Under the pieces are notes generated by a model. That model had not been told where the DNA came from. It searched no databases and was given only the letters and a program-made list of their open reading frames with translations. From positions 228,303 to 292,302 of the forward strand of contig NZ_BDHH01000003.1 in the NCBI RefSeq assembly GCF_001748365.1: DNA of 64,000 bases, written 5' to 3'. This stretch comes from Fusibacter sp. 3D3 (GTDB lineage: Bacteria > Bacillota > Clostridia > Peptostreptococcales > Acidaminobacteraceae). Below are positions 1 to 7,795 of this stretch, piece by piece; the first letter of the stretch is position 1, and each line of letters begins with the position of its first letter. The translations under genes were made by a program, and so were the position numbers.

Positions 1-114
1 GTGAAGCGCATATTTCCACCAATAGGAAATGATGCACATGAGATTTGGGAAGGGAATAGTGATATTTTAACCCATCAAATATTTGAATCGTTAATGCGAT
101 CAAAGTTTATTTAG
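1..114 (+). CDS. etfB: Electron transfer flavoprotein beta subunit, C-terminal end (partial)
   Basis: Only the last 37 codons are in the window, ending with TAG at 112-114. The visible tail has the segment VKRIFPP followed by an acidic, helical end, which fits the C-terminal tail of EtfB, the arm that wraps around EtfA. The identification rests mainly on position: EtfB is almost always encoded directly upstream of EtfA, and etfA begins 9 nt after this stop behind its own AGGAGG. The reading frame is open to the left edge, so the first visible GTG is not taken as the start. In this family EtfB binds AMP or a second FAD; none of those motifs can be seen in the fragment. Confidence 0.6.
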   Translation: MKRIFPPIGNDAHEIWEGNSDILTHQIFESLMRSKFI

Positions 115-123
115 GAGGACAAG

Positions 124-1308
124 ATGGCGAAAATTCTTATTCACGATGAATATGTGAAATCACCAGATAAACTGATAAAATTATGTCCCTTTAATGCAAT
201 TGAATACATGGATTCTAAGTTAAGCATTAACAGTGGCTGTAAAATGTGCAAGCTCTGTGTGAAGCAAGCACCAGAAATCTTTGAGTTTGTTGAAGCGCAA
301 ATAAGGGGCATTCATAAAGAGGAATGGAAAGGCGTTGCCGTTTATATGGACCATGTTGAAGGCAATATCCACCCAGTATCATTTGAGCTCATTGGCAAAG
401 CAAGAGCACTAGCGGAGAAAATCAATCACCCAGTCCATGCGGTGCTTATGGGCAGTCATATGGAGCACGCTGCAGAACAAATCTTAAAATATGGTGTGGA
501 TGAAGTGTTTTTATACGATGATGTGGCACTTGAAAACTTTCGAATTGAACCCTATGCAGCTTGTTTTGAAGATTACATTTTAGCACATAAGCCGAGCATT
601 GTCCTTGTGGGTGGAACAACTATCGGAAGATCACTGGCACCTAGGCTTGCAGCACGGTTTAGAACAGGGCTCACAGCGGATTGTACTTTTTTAGACGTTC
701 AAGAGAATACGGATTTAGATCAAATTAGACCTGCTTTTGGAGGTAATATCATGGCACATATTCACACGCCCAATCATAGACCCCAATTTGCAACGGTGAG
801 ATATAAAATTTTCGATGCACCAGAAATGATTAAAACGCCTTTTGGAAAAATTACAAAGTGTACTTTGGACCAAAGTTTATTGAAGTCTCAGATTGATGTA
901 CTTGAAGTTCACGCTAAAGAAAAATCAGAGAGTATTGAAGATGCTGAAGTGATTGTCGTTGTAGGCTCTGCTTTTAAAAAGAAAGAAGATCTCAATATGG
1001 CCTTTAAACTGGCGGATCTTCTGGATGCCAGAGTGGCAAGTACGAGACCTTTGATCGAAAAAGGCTGGATGGATGCCAAACTTCAAATCGGTCTCAGCGG
1101 GCGTACCGTGAGACCTAAACTCATTATCACTTGTGGTGTTTCTGGCTCTGTTCAGTTCGTGGCTGGCATGAAGGGTGCAGATCAAATAATGGCGATCAAT
1201 ATAGATAAAGAAGCTTCTATATTTAATACGGCACACTATGCCATCGTAGGGGATATTTATGAAGTACTTCCAAAACTTATTGAGCGCATTGAAAACGAGA
1301 GAGCGTAG
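124..1308 (+). CDS. etfA: Electron transfer flavoprotein alpha subunit with N-terminal iron-sulfur domain (LctC-like)
   Basis: 394 residues. The N-terminal 60 residues carry Cys21-Pro and Cys39-x2-Cys42-x2-Cys45, a minimal ferredoxin-like cluster site absent from ordinary EtfA. From about residue 68 follows the Etf alpha/beta domain, and from about 275 the FAD-binding domain with LSGRTVRPKLIITCGVSGS and the ending IVGDIYEVLPKLIERI. This layout matches EtfA of confurcating lactate dehydrogenases (LctC of Acetobacterium woodii), where EtfBC with the dehydrogenase couples lactate oxidation by NAD to ferredoxin oxidation. The start has AGGAGG 5 nt upstream. The dehydrogenase gene follows after 9 nt, so the three genes form one operon. 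The exact substrate is inferred, not shown. Confidence 0.9.
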   Translation: MAKILIHDEYVKSPDKLIKLCPFNAIEYMDSKLSINSGCKMCKLCVKQAPEIFEFVEAQIRGIHKEEWKGVAVYMDHVEGNIHPVSFELIGKARALAEKINHPVHAVLMGSHMEHAAEQILKYGVDEVFLYDDVALENFRIEPYAACFEDYILAHKPSIVLVGGTTIGRSLAPRLAARFRTGLTADCTFLDVQENTDLDQIRPAFGGNIMAHIHTPNHRPQFATVRYKIFDAPEMIKTPFGKITKCTLDQSLLKSQIDVLEVHAKEKSESIEDAEVIVVVGSAFKKKEDLNMAFKLADLLDARVASTRPLIEKGWMDAKLQIGLSGRTVRPKLIITCGVSGSVQFVAGMKGADQIMAINIDKEASIFNTAHYAIVGDIYEVLPKLIERIENERA

Positions 1309-1317
1309 GAGGTTGAG

Positions 1318-2718
1318 ATGCAAGTGACTTATAAAAAAATAGATCAACAGGATATAGAATTTTTCCAATCCGTTATGCCAAAGTCTCGTCTATTTGTCGG
1401 TGATGAAATTCATGAAGACTATTCAAAAGATGAACTTGCGGGTGTTCATCAATATCCAGACGTTGTTGTTGAAGTGATTAATGCACAGGAAATATCCAGT
1501 TTGCTCAAGTATTGTTATGAAAATAATATCCCAGTAACGCCTAGAGGCCAAGGGACAGGGCTAGTGGGTGCCAGCGTTGCAATTCATGGTGGACTGATGA
1601 TTTCCACTGTGAAGATGGATCATTTCCTTGAACTGGATAAGGAAAATCTCACTTTAACGGTTGAACCGGGCGTCCTTTTAATGGAGATTTCAAAGTATGT
1701 CGAGGCTGAAGATTTATTTTATCCACCAGATCCAGGTGAAAAATCAGCGACAATTGGCGGCAATATTTCAACCAATGCTGGGGGGATGAGAGCCGTTAAA
1801 TATGGCGTTACACGAGACTTTGTCAGGGGACTAGAAGTGGTCCTCATGAATGGCGATATCATTGAGGTAGGGGGTAAAGTCGTCAAGAATTCTTCTGGAT
1901 ATAGTATTAAAGATTTGATTGTTGGCTCTGAGGGGACGCTGGGGGTTATAACGAAAGCGATTTTAAAGCTTTTACCCTTACCAAAGGTTGCAATCAGTTT
2001 ATTGGTGCCGTTTCCAACCCTAGAACAAGCTGTTGAAACGGTTCCCATGATCATCAAATCCAAGTTTATTCCAACAGCGATTGAGTATATGGAAAGACGC
2101 GTTATTAAAAATGCCGAAGATTTTCTAGGTAAGCAATTTCCGGATGCTTCATCAGATGCCTATCTTTTATTGACTTTCGATGGCAATTCGTATGATGAAG
2201 TAGAGCGCATTTACGAAAAAGTGGCAGAGGTATGTTTAGAGGGTGGTGCACTGGATATTTTTATTTCTGATACTCAAGAGCGTCAAGAATCCATTTGGTC
2301 AGCAAGAGGGGCGTTCCTTGAAGGGATTAAAGCTTCAACAACAGAGATGGATGAATGTGACGTCGTTGTGCCTAGGAATCAGGTTGCACAGTTTGTTAAA
2401 TTTACAAAAGAGGTTGAGCAGAGTGTAGATATCAGAATTGCGAGTTTTGGGCATGCTGGTGATGGCAATCTTCATGTGTATGTGCTTAAAGATCAATATT
2501 CTGATGCAGTCTATAAAGAAAAGCTTGGAGAAGCTTTTGATTTATTATACAAAAGAGCCGCTGAATTAGGGGGGCACGTTTCAGGAGAACATGGCATAGG
2601 CTACGCCAAACTGCCTTATTTAAGAGCACAACAAGGTGATGTCTACATGAATCTACTTAAAAGTATCAAATATGCTTTTGATCCCAAAGGGTTACTGAAT
2701 CCTGGGAAGGTTTGCTAG
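1318..2718 (+). CDS. FAD-binding 2-hydroxyacid dehydrogenase, GlcD/LctD family
   Basis: 466 residues, the usual length for the family. An N-terminal PCMH-type FAD domain shows [13 protein letters not shown] (about residues 75-87) and the PPDPGE...[12 protein letters not shown] stretch (about 139-160). The C-terminal substrate/FAD-oxidase domain has GHAGDGNLH, which supplies metal/substrate-binding histidines, and [10 protein letters not shown]. No iron-sulfur motif is present. In the family these enzymes oxidise D-lactate, glycolate or related 2-hydroxyacids. Directly behind etfB/etfA, with GGAGG 6 nt before ATG, the likely role is the dehydrogenase subunit of a cytosolic Etf-dependent complex, most simply lactate to pyruvate. 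Another 2-hydroxyacid cannot be excluded from sequence. Confidence 0.88.
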   Translation: MQVTYKKIDQQDIEFFQSVMPKSRLFVGDEIHEDYSKDELAGVHQYPDVVVEVINAQEISSLLKYCYENNIPVTPRGQGTGLVGASVAIHGGLMISTVKMDHFLELDKENLTLTVEPGVLLMEISKYVEAEDLFYPPDPGEKSATIGGNISTNAGGMRAVKYGVTRDFVRGLEVVLMNGDIIEVGGKVVKNSSGYSIKDLIVGSEGTLGVITKAILKLLPLPKVAISLLVPFPTLEQAVETVPMIIKSKFIPTAIEYMERRVIKNAEDFLGKQFPDASSDAYLLLTFDGNSYDEVERIYEKVAEVCLEGGALDIFISDTQERQESIWSARGAFLEGIKASTTEMDECDVVVPRNQVAQFVKFTKEVEQSVDIRIASFGHAGDGNLHVYVLKDQYSDAVYKEKLGEAFDLLYKRAAELGGHVSGEHGIGYAKLPYLRAQQGDVYMNLLKSIKYAFDPKGLLNPGKVC

Positions 2719-2734
2719 AGATTCAAGAGCCGGA

Positions 2735-2763
2735 TTGTTTTACCTGTAGTATAGTGATATAGT
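2735..2763 (+). promoter_or_regulatory. Likely sigma-A promoter of the malY-type gene
   Basis: TTGTTT and TATAGT are separated by exactly 17 nt in the short gap after the lactate-dehydrogenase operon. The predicted transcript starts about 25 nt before the ribosome binding site AGGAGG of the aminotransferase-fold gene at 2797. Confidence 0.5.
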
Positions 2764-2796
2764 AAAATAAAATGGCATATTGCAGGAGGATACAGT

Positions 2797-3984
2797 ATGA
2801 AATACAATTTTGACGAAGTCATTGATAGACAAAATACCAATGCGATTAAGTATGAGCCAAGTGTATTGAAAGAAATGTTTAAATCAGAGGATGTGTTGCC
2901 ACTTTGGGTGGCAGATATGGATTTTAAATGTCCAGACGTCGTTGTAAACGCTATTTTAAAACGCGCAGAACATGGCATATTTGGTTACTCTGATGGTGAT
3001 GATTCGTATTACGAGGTCTTTATGGATTGGAATAAACGCCGAAATCAGTGGGAAATCCAGCGCGAATGGATCTGCTATACCCCTGGAATCGTCCCCGCTG
3101 TGAATTATATCGTTCAGGCATTTTGTCACACAGGGGATAAAGTCATCATTCAAAATCCTGTTTACTACCCTTTTGCTCAAGCAATTTTAAATAATGGCGC
3201 TCAAGTCGTGACGAATCCACTTAAGCGTGAAGGCGATCAATACGTGATGGACTATGAAGATTTTGAGACTAAAGCAAAAGACCCGAGAGTGAAGCTCTTT
3301 ATTTTATGCAGCCCCCACAATCCCATCGGTCGTGTCTGGAGAAAAGAGGAACTGGAGAGAATAGGTGAAATCTGCTTGGCAAATGATGTCTTGGTTGTGT
3401 CTGATGAAATTCACTCAGATCTTATAATGAATGGTTATAAGCATATTCCTTTTGCGAGTCTTTCAAAAGCATTTGCAGCGCATTCAATCACTTGTATGGC
3501 ACCTTCAAAGACATTTAACATCGCAGGTCTACAGATTTCCAATATCGTTATACCAGATGCGCATATCAGAATGGCCTATCAGACGATTCTTGAAAATAAC
3601 GCTATTAGACATCCGAATACGTTTGGGATTGTGGCCCAAAAATCAGCATATGGTGAAGGCGAAGCTTGGTTAGGTGAAGTTTTAGAATATATTGAAGCCA
3701 ATATGGATTATATAGATGATTTTGTTAAGACACGCCTACCAGAAATTACGTTTGTTAAACCCGAAGCCACTTATCTTGCATGGCTGGACATGAGCCGATT
3801 GGGTATGAACCCAGAGGAACTTGAGACGTGGATGCAAACAGAAGTAAAACTTGCGCTTGATGAAGGCTATATCTTTGGCGAAGGTGGCGAAGGCTATGAG
3901 CGCATTAATGCGGCCTGCCCGAGGTCTATTTTAAAAGAAGCCTTAGAGCGTATTGAAAAGGCAGTAAAAAAGAGAAGCTTGTGA
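2797..3984 (+). CDS. MalY/PatB family PLP-dependent C-S lyase (cystathionine beta-lyase-like)
   Basis: 395 residues, fold type I PLP enzyme. The N-terminus has the family signature LPLWVADMDF (residues 34-43), then CSPHNPIGRVW near 170, VSDEIHSDL near 205 and the cofactor lysine in APSKTFNIAGLQ near 235. A C-terminal Arg-containing ACPRS motif probably binds the substrate carboxylate. The family cleaves the C-S bond of cystathionine or cysteine to pyruvate, ammonia and a thiol in the cytosol, or acts as an aminotransferase-like regulator as in MalY. RBS AGGAGG is 7 nt before ATG. It appears to have its own promoter and to be separate from the upstream operon. Confidence 0.88.
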   Translation: MKYNFDEVIDRQNTNAIKYEPSVLKEMFKSEDVLPLWVADMDFKCPDVVVNAILKRAEHGIFGYSDGDDSYYEVFMDWNKRRNQWEIQREWICYTPGIVPAVNYIVQAFCHTGDKVIIQNPVYYPFAQAILNNGAQVVTNPLKREGDQYVMDYEDFETKAKDPRVKLFILCSPHNPIGRVWRKEELERIGEICLANDVLVVSDEIHSDLIMNGYKHIPFASLSKAFAAHSITCMAPSKTFNIAGLQISNIVIPDAHIRMAYQTILENNAIRHPNTFGIVAQKSAYGEGEAWLGEVLEYIEANMDYIDDFVKTRLPEITFVKPEATYLAWLDMSRLGMNPEELETWMQTEVKLALDEGYIFGEGGEGYERINAACPRSILKEALERIEKAVKKRSL

Positions 3985-4048
3985 AAAAAATGAAAATCAT
4001 CCAGTGGCACATTTGTTAAGCGCCACGAGTTGATCAGAGCAGAACATC

Positions 4049-5314
4049 ATGAGGAGAACACAAAATGAGTCTGAAGAAAAGAGGCCTTTAGAATCGACAG
4101 AATCTGATGAAATTGATTTGTTGCCCGCTGAAGGGAAGACGATAGAGGCATTTGTTCCAAAGGGTTGGAAATTGATGGACTCCATAAACGTGGATTTTAA
4201 TAACGACGGGTTTATGGATGTGATTGGAGTTCTTGAAGTGGACGGTTCCGATATGACACCAGATGATATTTATGACTCGCCACGCCTACTATTTGCAATT
4301 GAAAACAGTGGTGATACGTCTTTTAAATTGAGTTTTCAAGATGAAAACTTGATAAGAACTCAATTTGAGGGCGGTGTATTTGGCGATCCCTATCTGCCTC
4401 TTAGTGTAGAAAATGGAAATTTTTCAACGCATGCCTATGGCGGTAGTTCTTGGAAGTGGTCAGAGGATCGTACTTATAGCTATAGAAATGGCGACTGGTA
4501 TTTGATCGCCTCAGAAGAAACGTATGGACAAGGGCCCTATATCACACAATATCGACAAAATAATTATGATACAAGGGTTGGGAAGAGAAGTTATAACAGT
4601 GAAAATGATGAAATTATGATGCAAAGGGGAGAATCTTGGACTGCCTTTGATTTAGAGTTTGAAATAGAAATTGAAGCCCCTTTAAAGTTAAAGACATTTA
4701 GCATAAGGAATGCCTTTGATCGAGAACAAATAGAAGATAAGCGCGCGGATAAGGTGATCGTTTCGGAAGCACTGAAACTAGATGAAGACCAAGTAACAGC
4801 TTTGAAGCAAAAAGCAATAGCCATTGAACAAGTCTGTTTTAAAGACCTTGAGTTCATCGCATATACCTTTAAAAGTGATGATGGAAAGTTTGAATATTTA
4901 GCAGTTTACAACAGATCTTCTGGCATCTCCACTATAGTGGATCAGTGTGAGCGATTAGAAGAGGATTGGCTATCTAGTTTTGAGTATGTGGTCATTGATC
5001 AAGGGTATATTTATTACAATGGATATGCTTCAGAAACGATCCACTATACAGATGATCAGGGTGAATCCTCAAGGTCTGATGAACTCGTGTCTTCATACTT
5101 GTGTTCAGTGAGCATAGACGGTACAGATAAAAAAATACGCTTTACGTATGATAACCAAGTAGATGCAGAGGGGCGTTATCCCTATATATCCATAACTTTT
5201 GAAATTCATGCAGGGAAAATAATTTTGTCCACTTATAGTGAACACGAAATCAGTTATACACGCATGAATTTAGAGAGCAGTGAAATGGAGTTTTTAGGCA
5301 ATATAAAGAATTGA
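4049..5314 (+). CDS. Hypothetical protein with Ca-binding-like repeat, apparently lacking its export signal
   Basis: 421 codons from the first possible ATG. No family is recognised. Residues 49-60 (DFNNDGFMDVIG) match the Asp-rich calcium loop of FG-GAP/VCBS-type repeats, and the rest is acidic and beta-rich like surface or secreted proteins, yet no signal peptide is present. The start is poor: no Shine-Dalgarno precedes ATG 4049, while a good GAGGAGA lies inside the frame before another ATG (4064) that leads to a stop after 8 codons. A TGA lies just upstream in frame. The sequence before it (GTG at 3981, rich in Lys codons) could be a lost signal-peptide start. A 5' frameshift or deletion in a former lipoprotein gene is the most likely explanation. 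Confidence 0.6.
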   Translation: MRRTQNESEEKRPLESTESDEIDLLPAEGKTIEAFVPKGWKLMDSINVDFNNDGFMDVIGVLEVDGSDMTPDDIYDSPRLLFAIENSGDTSFKLSFQDENLIRTQFEGGVFGDPYLPLSVENGNFSTHAYGGSSWKWSEDRTYSYRNGDWYLIASEETYGQGPYITQYRQNNYDTRVGKRSYNSENDEIMMQRGESWTAFDLEFEIEIEAPLKLKTFSIRNAFDREQIEDKRADKVIVSEALKLDEDQVTALKQKAIAIEQVCFKDLEFIAYTFKSDDGKFEYLAVYNRSSGISTIVDQCERLEEDWLSSFEYVVIDQGYIYYNGYASETIHYTDDQGESSRSDELVSSYLCSVSIDGTDKKIRFTYDNQVDAEGRYPYISITFEIHAGKIILSTYSEHEISYTRMNLESSEMEFLGNIKN

Positions 5315-5361
5315 ACGGCCAAGCGTATATGTTCTTCCCAATTAAAAAATTATAAAAACAG

Positions 5362-5408
5362 CTGAAATGTGCTATAGAAATGCAAAACAGCCTAAGAGTA
5401 CATTTCAG
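5362..5408. terminator. Weak hairpin between convergent genes
   Basis: CTGAAATGT (5362-5370) is repeated inverted as ACATTTCAG (5400-5408) with a 29-nt loop. It lies between two convergent genes and overlaps the stop of the minus-strand gene. The loop is long and no clean U-run follows, so it may act poorly. Confidence 0.35.
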
Positions 5409-5908
5409 ATTTTCCTACTGTCATAAGCCCAATGCAACAGGGCTTGTCTCTGCTTTCTTCTACACTCTAAATTTTGGGGCTCACAATTCTTTCTGATGGC
5501 GCCAACATGTCTTCTTATAGCTTTCCATCTTTTAATTTGGCGCTGATCTTCTTCTGGAAGACGTCTTCCGTAGTAATAACGACAATACCACTGGAACCAG
5601 CCGCGTGGGTCGACAGGGTGAATCCAGCCCTTATCTGCCCATGTTTTTAAGGGGAGAGAGGCATCAACTTTAAAATAATTCAATTCGATATCTTTGAATT
5701 TAGGTGATAACTTTGCATTTTCAAACCATTCTTTTGGAAATTCATCAAGGCAATCTGTCATATACTTGCCACCAAAAACACCGAGTTCAAGCATTTCCTG
5801 TGGGGATAATTCTGGTAAAAATTCAGGATCAAAATGCTTGCCGATTTCTTCGGTGAGATAATAAAAGCCCTTTTGCATTTTGTCATCAATTATGATCTTG
5901 TGATGCAT
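5405..5908 (-). CDS. Conserved hypothetical protein, WFQWYCRYYYGRR motif
   Basis: 167 residues, soluble, no signal or membrane segment. The centre carries WIHPVDPRGWFQWYCRYYYG RR followed by a basic, Trp/Arg-rich helix and a C-terminal ALLHWAYDSRKI. This Trp- and Arg-dense signature is typical of a widespread protein family of unknown function; I do not know a reaction for it. The start has GGAGG 8 nt upstream. The amidohydrolase gene ends 33 nt upstream of this gene's start on the same strand, so the two are probably co-transcribed. Confidence 0.7.
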   Translation of the reverse strand: MHHKIIIDDKMQKGFYYLTEEIGKHFDPEFLPELSPQEMLELGVFGGKYMTDCLDEFPKEWFENAKLSPKFKDIELNYFKVDASLPLKTWADKGWIHPVDPRGWFQWYCRYYYGRRLPEEDQRQIKRWKAIRRHVGAIRKNCEPQNLECRRKQRQALLHWAYDSRKI

Positions 5909-5941
5909 GGTGGACCTCCTTTTATGCTGATATTTCCAGAT

Positions 5942-7543
5942 CTATATCTGCTCGTATGCAATTTGACCATCCAGTACGGTCATTAGGATGGAAATATTTT
6001 TAATTTCAATGGGATCTATGCTGAAAATATCTTGATCTATAATAACAAAATCCGCTAATTTGCCGAGTTCTAAAGTGCCCTTATACAGTTCTTCAAAAGC
6101 ACTATACGCACCGTTGAGGGTATAGGCCTTCAAGGCTTCATTAACAGTAAGGCATTCAGTGATTAAATAAGGTGTTTCAGGTTGATTGTTTAAATCCTTA
6201 CGGACAACTGCGGTGTATATGTTTTCAAATGGATTATAGTCAACCACAGGTGCATCGGTTCCAAAACAAAGTTTTATATTAGATTCAAGCATTGTTTTAA
6301 ACGCATATGCATTATTGGCACGATGCGAGAGGCGATTATCAACAATATGAAGATCATAATCTAAGAAAATAGGTTGAATGTAAGCAAGCAGATGAAGATC
6401 GGACATAGAACGTATAATATCGGGCGTCATCACTTGAGCATGAACAATCCCATGTCGATGATCAGCCTCTTTGTTAAATGAGGGCACATTTTTTAATGCT
6501 TCGACAAACATATCCATTGCCTTATCGCCAATACAATGTGCAGCAACTTGGAATCCATAGTGTTGAGTGCGCTGAATTAGGCGGTTGAGCTCGTTCTGCT
6601 CAAAACAGGCAATCCCTGAATTTAGAAGATCATCACTGTAGGGCTCACGCAGTAGAGCCGTTCGCGCACCTAAAGAACCATCCAAAAGCAGTTTAACGGG
6701 ACCAATCTTGAAAAAGGCATCCCCTTGTCCTGTTCTGTAGTGCTTCTTTGCAAACGCTTCGAAATCAGATTCTTCAAAAAAGAGGCATTGCTGATAAACT
6801 CTTACAGGTAGTTTTTTTTCATGATTTAATTCATGATAGGCTTGAAGGACTTTTTCATAGTCACGATCGGGCATACAACATAGATCATCGGACTGTACAG
6901 AGGTGACCCCTTGTTTAAGCAGTGCGTTAGAAGCCTTCAAAATCATGTCTTTAATTTCATCTTTACTCGGAGAGGGGACAGCTGCATATAGCGCATTGAG
7001 TGCGTCTTCTTGAAATAACCCTTTGTCCGTATTTATATTTTCATCATGAGTATCAAGTGAATTCATTCCAATTGTATTGAGTGCCACAGTATTACAGACC
7101 GCAATGTGCCCACAAGCTCTCGTAAAAATAATAGGAATCGTGTGAGAAATGCGATCTAAATCTGCTCGAGTGGGATATCTTTTTTCCTTGAGCTTGTCCT
7201 GATTCCAACCACGGCCCAATAACCACATCTCGCTAGAAAAAGCATGCGTCTTAATAAATGCCAGTGTACCGTCGATTATATTTTCGATAGAGTTAAACGG
7301 ATCCAGATTGAGCATGGTCATGGCATAACCCGTGTTTAACAAATGAATATGGCTATCGTTAAATCCAGGGACTACGGTCTTACCATGAAGGTCAATCCTT
7401 TCGTCGTATTCCGATTTGGTGGCTTGAGCCTCTGTATCTAAACCTAAAAAAATAATCTTGCTATCCTTAATGCCAATCGCTTCATAAAAAGTATTGTTTG
7501 AATCGAGAGATGCAATTTTCCCATTATAAAATAACCGTTTCAT
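5942..7543 (-). CDS. Amidohydrolase family protein, YtcJ/AepA-like
   Basis: 533 residues. The first metal-binding motif is DSHIHL at about residue 63, placed after a beta-sandwich segment and GKTVVPGF as in YtcJ-type amidohydrolases. Further ligands are seen in HCIGDKAMD and GIVHAQVM, and the conserved Asp in GTDAPVVDYNPF. The large insert and the C-terminal LGKLADFVIID return to the sandwich domain. Members hydrolyse amides or formamides in the cytosol, but substrates of this subgroup are mostly unknown. No signal peptide. It is the first gene of a two-gene minus-strand unit and diverges from the GGDEF-EAL gene at 7796. Confidence 0.88.
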   Translation of the reverse strand: MKRLFYNGKIASLDSNNTFYEAIGIKDSKIIFLGLDTEAQATKSEYDERIDLHGKTVVPGFNDSHIHLLNTGYAMTMLNLDPFNSIENIIDGTLAFIKTHAFSSEMWLLGRGWNQDKLKEKRYPTRADLDRISHTIPIIFTRACGHIAVCNTVALNTIGMNSLDTHDENINTDKGLFQEDALNALYAAVPSPSKDEIKDMILKASNALLKQGVTSVQSDDLCCMPDRDYEKVLQAYHELNHEKKLPVRVYQQCLFFEESDFEAFAKKHYRTGQGDAFFKIGPVKLLLDGSLGARTALLREPYSDDLLNSGIACFEQNELNRLIQRTQHYGFQVAAHCIGDKAMDMFVEALKNVPSFNKEADHRHGIVHAQVMTPDIIRSMSDLHLLAYIQPIFLDYDLHIVDNRLSHRANNAYAFKTMLESNIKLCFGTDAPVVDYNPFENIYTAVVRKDLNNQPETPYLITECLTVNEALKAYTLNGAYSAFEELYKGTLELGKLADFVIIDQDIFSIDPIEIKNISILMTVLDGQIAYEQI

Positions 7544-7795
7544 GATTTACGCGCTCCTATCTTCTTCCTTACAATTATGAATTAAGCAATCTGTTACACC
7601 CCTATTATACGCTATAGATTTTAATAGTCAATTCATGTGTTAAGCGTGTTCTTGCACTTACCGAAGTATGGCCTTTTAGGCTTAGGGTAGAAGGGGTGCG
7701 GGTCTTGTCTTGATATTACACGTAAAAAAAGGGTACATAGTAAATGCTTTAAATGGGTATAATAGAAATACGATAAGATAAGGGACGGGTGTAAC

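Noticed and set aside
925-1368. Long open frame antisense to etfA
   Set aside because: It overlaps a clear gene completely, has no ribosome binding site and low-complexity content typical of antisense frames.
7544-7795. c-di-GMP riboswitch before the GGDEF-EAL gene
   Set aside because: No GEMM-type core was found; only promoter-like sequence (TATAAT near 7758).
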